A stretch of DNA of 64,000 nucleotides, taken from positions 2,480,001-2,544,000 of the forward strand of contig NZ_CP095481.1 of assembly GCF_023023025.1 (NCBI RefSeq), given 5' to 3'. Shown piece by piece: positions 60,738 to 64,000 of the stretch. Both the position numbers and the translations under genes were made by a program. Every line of letters starts with the position of its first letter. The first letter of the stretch is position 1. This stretch comes from Amycolatopsis sp. WQ 127309. Its GTDB lineage: Bacteria; Actinomycetota; Actinomycetes; Mycobacteriales; Pseudonocardiaceae. The notes under the pieces are model-generated. The model had not been told where the DNA came from. It was given only the letters and a program-made list of their open reading frames with translations, and did not search any database.

Positions 60738-61400
60738 CTATACGGGTTTCGGGAGGTCGAAGAAACCGATCAGGCCGGCGGCAAAGGCGAGGTCACCTTT
60801 GACTTTGATTTTTCCCGTGACGAACAACACTGCGGGTGTCGCCTGGTGGGTGATGAGCCGGAAGAAGTCCACGGGGGCGATCGTGATCGTCACCCGAGGA
60901 TCGGAGCGCATCTCGCGGCTGACCGTGCACGAACCGTGGGAGATGACCGTCTCGTAGCGGTCGTAGCCGCCGTCGCCGGTTCCGCCCGCCATGCGCCAGT
61001 GGACGACCGCGTGCAGGTCGCGGGCGCGGTCGGGGCGGATGTGGGCGCCCATTCGGGCGAAGATCTCGTCCAGTACGCGCTCGCGCAACGGCCGCTCGGC
61101 GACGACGCTTTCGAGCTGGGCGCGCGATGCGGCGGCGACCAGCGACGCGAAGCGCGCCGGGTCGACCTTGCTCAGGTCGAACGCGGGGGCGCGCTCGGCC
61201 AGGCGCAGCAGGGCGTTCAGGAGCCGGCGGAAGTCGTCCTTGCCGAGATCGCGGGGGTTGACCGCGTCGGCGAGGGTGTTGACGTCGAGGGCGTGCGCCT
61301 CGGGGCTGAGCGGGTCGAGCCGTTCCAGGGTGTCGAGCAACGCCGCCCCGCGGAGGCCGACGATCTGATCGGCGCTGGTCATCCCGGCATTGTCGGCCAT
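60738..61400 (-). CDS. SCP2 sterol-binding-like protein, paralogue
   Basis: 220 aa. SCP2-like C-terminal half (VVHWRMAGGTGDGGYDRYETVISHGSC, DPRVTITIAPVDFFRLITHQ, LFVTGKIKVKGDLAFAAGLIGFFDLPKP), helical N-terminal half with LDTLERLDPLSP. I chose the ATG at 61400, which has a GAGGGAG site; an in-frame GTG lies two codons upstream. Operators of TTAC-type follow upstream and are shared with the divergent TetR gene. It lies upstream of the paralogue and is probably cotranscribed with it (9-bp gap). Confidence 0.86.
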   Translation of the reverse strand: MADNAGMTSADQIVGLRGAALLDTLERLDPLSPEAHALDVNTLADAVNPRDLGKDDFRRLLNALLRLAERAPAFDLSKVDPARFASLVAAASRAQLESVVAERPLRERVLDEIFARMGAHIRPDRARDLHAVVHWRMAGGTGDGGYDRYETVISHGSCTVSREMRSDPRVTITIAPVDFFRLITHQATPAVLFVTGKIKVKGDLAFAAGLIGFFDLPKPV

Positions 61401-61417
61401 GGTCACTCCCTCTCCAG

Positions 61418-61447
61418 TTACCCGAGCGTAAGGCTACCCGTCAGTAG
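61418..61447. promoter_or_regulatory. Two TTAC-type operator palindromes between SCP2 and TetR genes
   Basis: TTACCCGAGCGTAA (61418-61431) and CTACCCGTCAGTAG (61434-61447), centres 16 bp apart. The first matches the TTAC-N6-GTAA form seen twice upstream of fadE5. They sit in the 127-bp divergent gap and close to the SCP2 start, as expected for repression by the neighbouring TetR. Confidence 0.65.
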
Positions 61448-61527
61448 GTAGGCGGGCAAGCGTGCCGAAATCACCCCACCGGGTCAACGCCCGGTACCGT
61501 CTCCGGTCAGCAACAGGGAGGTCCAGC

Positions 61528-62184
61528 GTGTCAGAGGATGATCAGCGTCCGCCCGAACGGGCTCGGCGGCTGCCCCGTGCGGTGCGCGAGCGCCAGATCC
61601 TGGACGCCGCCGTCCAGGTCTTCTCGCGCCACGGGTACCACGCGGCGTCGATGGACGAGATCTCCGACGTCGCCGGCGTCTCGAAGCCGATGATCTACAC
61701 CTACCTCGGCTCGAAGGAGGACCTGTTCGGCGCGTGCATCCGCCGCGAGGCGACGCGGCTGCTTGAGGCCATCCAGGCCGGCGTGAAGCCCGATCTGCCG
61801 CCGGACATGCAGCTGTGGCACGGCCTGCGGTCGTTCTACCGGTTCGTCGCGGAGTACCGCGAGTCGTGGACGGTGCTGCACCGCCAGGCCCTGACGGTCG
61901 GCGGCGCGTTCGCCGCGGAGGTCACCGACATGCGGGCCCGCGCGATCCAGCTGGTCGCGGCGCTCGTCGTGTCCGCCGGCACCCGCAAGGGCGTCGGCGA
62001 GCAGGCCGAGTTCTCCGGCGAAGGCCTGTCTGCGGCCCTGGTCGGGGCGGCCGAGTCGCTGGCCGACTGGGCCCTCGACCACCCCGACATCTCGGACGGC
62101 GTCCTGGCGTCTTGGCTGATGAACCTCGTCTGGCTCGGCTTCAACGACCTCATCGAGGGCGAGGTCTGGAAGCCGTCAGAGTGA
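61528..62184 (+). CDS. TetR-family regulator, candidate fatty-acid regulator
   Basis: 218 aa. Helix-turn-helix near residues 17-64 (RAVRERQILDAAVQVFSRHGYHAASMDEISDVAGVSKPMIYTYLGSKEDLF). The C-terminal domain is of a TetR_C type with LADWALDHPDISDGVLASWLMNLVWLGFNDLI. GTG at 61528 with a GGGAGG site. Its position next to htdX mirrors mycobacterial Rv0238, the TetR gene a few genes from Rv0241c. Likely ligand an acyl-CoA; target sites proposed at 61418-61447 and 19579-19616. Confidence 0.9.
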   Translation: MSEDDQRPPERARRLPRAVRERQILDAAVQVFSRHGYHAASMDEISDVAGVSKPMIYTYLGSKEDLFGACIRREATRLLEAIQAGVKPDLPPDMQLWHGLRSFYRFVAEYRESWTVLHRQALTVGGAFAAEVTDMRARAIQLVAALVVSAGTRKGVGEQAEFSGEGLSAALVGAAESLADWALDHPDISDGVLASWLMNLVWLGFNDLIEGEVWKPSE

Positions 62185-63018
62185 GGTGATCGTGCCGTCC
62201 AGGTGGGGTTTCGACTTGCTCCACAGCTCGAACGCCCAGCCCTCCGGCGTGGCCCACGACGTGAAGCCCGCCTTGGCCGGCAGCAGCACCGGCTGTTTGA
62301 AGCGGACGTCCACCGTGAACGCCTCCGGCAGACGGCCTTCGAACGCCGCGAGCGCGTGGGCCTTCGTCCACATGCCGTGGGCGATCGCCTTCGGGAAGCC
62401 GAACAGGCGCGCCGTCAGCGGGTGCAGGTGGATCGGATTGCGGTCGCCCGAGACCTCCGCGTAGCGCCTTCCGATGTCGCCCGGGACTCGCCAGATCGCG
62501 TCCGGGGTCGGGGGCACGAGCTGGTCGCGGCGAGGGGTAGCGCCAGAAGAGCCGCTGCGGCGCAGGTAGGTGCTGACGTCCGTCCACACCGTCTCGTCGC
62601 CGACCTGGGCTTCGCTGATGACGTCGAACTGACGCCCCTTCTCGTGCGGGCGCAGGTTCTCCGCGCGGACGCGCACCGTCAGCGGTTCGCCCAGCCGCAG
62701 TGCGCGGTGCTGGGTGATGCGGTTCGCGACGTGGACCATGCCCAGCAGCGGGAACGGGAAGCCCTGCTCGGTCATCAGCGCCATCTGCAGCGGGAACGCC
62801 AGCATGTGCGGGTACGTCGCGGGCAGCTCGTCGCTCAGCCGGAAGCCGCACACCGTGTTGTACGCGGCGAGGTGCGCCGGATCGACGACGACGCCGGTGC
62901 GCACCAGTTCCGTGTCCGGCAGCGACGAGCCGGCCGGCTTGCGCAGGACGCCGCCGAGCAGCGCCTTCGGGTACAGCGTCGCCAGGCTCGGCGTGCTGTC
63001 GAGTTCGCGGATCGCCAC
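62176..63018 (-). CDS. htdX: MaoC-like (R)-specific 3-hydroxyacyl dehydratase, HtdX-like
   Basis: 280 aa double-hotdog protein. The hydratase motif region reads YAEVSGDRNPIHLHPLTARLFGFPKAIAHGMWT near residues 185-218, with Asp and His as catalytic candidates. The N-terminal hotdog half covers about 25-140. Dehydrates 3-hydroxyacyl thioesters in fatty-acid elongation; related to mycobacterial HtdX (Rv0241c). The gene start lies one base after the FabG4-like stop (63020), so they form one leftward operon. It overlaps the TetR stop by 9 bp. Confidence 0.9.
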   Translation of the reverse strand: MAIRELDSTPSLATLYPKALLGGVLRKPAGSSLPDTELVRTGVVVDPAHLAAYNTVCGFRLSDELPATYPHMLAFPLQMALMTEQGFPFPLLGMVHVANRITQHRALRLGEPLTVRVRAENLRPHEKGRQFDVISEAQVGDETVWTDVSTYLRRSGSSGATPRRDQLVPPTPDAIWRVPGDIGRRYAEVSGDRNPIHLHPLTARLFGFPKAIAHGMWTKAHALAAFEGRLPEAFTVDVRFKQPVLLPAKAGFTSWATPEGWAFELWSKSKPHLDGTITSL

Positions 63019-63019
63019 G

Positions 63020-64000
63020 TCAGGCCCCCAGCAGGGCCTGGCCGCAGACGCGGACCACGTTGCCGTTCACCGCGGCCGACGCCGGGTTCGCGTACCAGGC
63101 GATCGTCTCGGCGACGTCCACCGGCAGGCCGCCCTGGCCGAGGCTCGACAGCCGGCGGCCGGCCTCGCGGATGAACAGCGGGACCGCCGCCGTCATCTTC
63201 GTCTCGATGAAGCCCGGCGCCACGGCGTTGATCGTGCCGCCGTACTCCGCGAGCTGCGGCGCGCCGACGTTCACCATGCCGATGACGCCCGCCTTCGACG
63301 TCGCGTAGTTCGTCTGGCCGACGTTGCCGGCGATGCCCGCGATCGACGAGACGCCGATGACGCGGCCGTTCTCGTTCAGCACGCGATCGGCGAGCAGCTT
63401 GTCGTTCACCGCGAGCTGCGACGCGAGGTTGACGGCGATCACCGAGTCCCACGCGCTTTCGCTCATGTTGCCCAGCGTCTTGTCGCGCGTGATGCCCGCG
63501 TTGTGCACGACGACGTCGACGCCGCCGTGACGCTCCTTCAGGTACTCCGCGAGCTTCGCGGGCGCGCTCGGCGACGTGATGTCGAGCTGCAGCGCCGAGC
63601 CGCCGATCTTGTTGGCGACCTTCGACAGGTCGGCACCCTGGGCCGGGATGTCGAGGGCGACGACGTGCGCGCCGTCGCGGGCCAGGACGTCGGCGATCGC
63701 CGCGCCGATGCCGCGGGACGCGCCGGTGACCAACGCGACCTTGCCGGTGAGGGGCTTCTCCCAGCTGGCCGGCGCGGTCGCCGTCTTGCCTTCGGCGCCG
63801 ATCCGGATGACCTGGGCGTCGACGAAGGCCGACTTCGCGGACAGCAGGAAGCGCAGCGTCGACTCCGTCGCGTCTTCGGCGCCTTCGGCGACGTACACGA
63901 GCTGAGCGGTCGCGCCGCGCTTCAGCTCCTTACCCACGGAGCGCACGAAGCCCTCGAGAGCGCGCTGCGCGATGCGCTCGCGGCCCTCGACCTGCTCCGG
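63020..64000 (-). CDS. fabG4: 3-oxoacyl-ACP/CoA reductase, FabG4-like (5' part outside window)
   Basis: Partial; at least 326 residues in the window. SDR fold: NAD(P)-binding [32 protein letters not shown], the NAG-type [11 protein letters not shown] and the Tyr-Lys active site in [16 protein letters not shown]. An N-terminal domain of about 100 or more residues precedes the SDR core; this two-domain shape is that of the HMwFabG FabG4 of mycobacteria (about 450 aa). Coding potential continues to 64000, so the start is beyond the edge. Forms an operon with htdX. NADH-dependent reduction of 3-oxoacyl-CoA is known for FabG4 and inferred here. Confidence 0.92.
   Translation of the reverse strand, partial: PEQVEGRERIAQRALEGFVRSVGKELKRGATAQLVYVAEGAEDATESTLRFLLSAKSAFVDAQVIRIGAEGKTATAPASWEKPLTGKVALVTGASRGIGAAIADVLARDGAHVVALDIPAQGADLSKVANKIGGSALQLDITSPSAPAKLAEYLKERHGGVDVVVHNAGITRDKTLGNMSESAWDSVIAVNLASQLAVNDKLLADRVLNENGRVIGVSSIAGIAGNVGQTNYATSKAGVIGMVNVGAPQLAEYGGTINAVAPGFIETKMTAAVPLFIREAGRRLSSLGQGGLPVDVAETIAWYANPASAAVNGNVVRVCGQALLGA

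Overview
The window is high-GC actinobacterial DNA with dense gene packing, many 1-4 bp start/stop overlaps, GTG starts and strong G/C preference at third codon positions. A FadE5-type acyl-CoA dehydrogenase, an HtdX/FabG4 pair with a neighbouring TetR gene, an ATP-grasp/alpha-E/transglutaminase cluster and a bkd-type operon point to a mycolic-clade relative, most likely Pseudonocardiaceae (Amycolatopsis-like). The genus is an inference; no rRNA or complete tRNA is present.

Region 1 (1-8123) is the right end of an integrated element. It carries a GntR/HAD pair, an A+T-richer two-gene module (ATPase plus HNH nuclease, Septu-like), and a cytosine methyltransferase/restriction nuclease/Vsr operon. 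It ends in a 3' fragment of tRNA-Gly(CCC), starting in the anticodon loop, that marks the attachment site. The integrase and the intact tRNA must lie left of the window.

Region 2 (8184-52513) is chromosomal core and metabolism. In order: ECF42 sigma factor with its YCII/DGPF partner, a secreted 5'-nucleotidase, hydrolase and oxidoreductase genes, VanZ, a methyltransferase, Mug glycosylase, an orphan LuxR regulator, fadE5, two GlsB-type stress proteins, an MFS exporter with a divergent XRE regulator, an LRR protein, a VanW-domain protein with a very long Ala/Glu/Pro-rich N terminus, an NHLRC2-like thioredoxin/NHL protein with a GroES-like partner, a beta-solenoid membrane protein, a polar amino-acid ABC importer, the ATP-grasp/alpha-E/transglutaminase operon (with a poly-Gln tail), an M20 peptidase, the bkd operon, a TetR plus multidrug ABC pair, a quinone oxidoreductase with divergent TetR, a pentapeptide protein and FxsA.

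Region 3 (52594-60045) is a second defence island: vsr diverging from a cytosine methyltransferase, which converges on a leftward operon of HNH nuclease, ParB-like protein and SNF2/DEAH helicase. Next to it is a 1.7-kb poorly coding stretch with an XRE gene, a small ORF and two perfect odd-centred palindromes. This helicase/ParB/HNH arrangement is the best candidate for an undescribed system.

Region 4 (60093-64000) is lipid-related: two SCP2-type proteins, a TetR regulator, HtdX and the start-truncated FabG4. The same TTAC-N6-GTAA-type palindromes lie between the SCP2 and TetR genes and 42 kb away in front of fadE5, which suggests one fatty-acid regulon.
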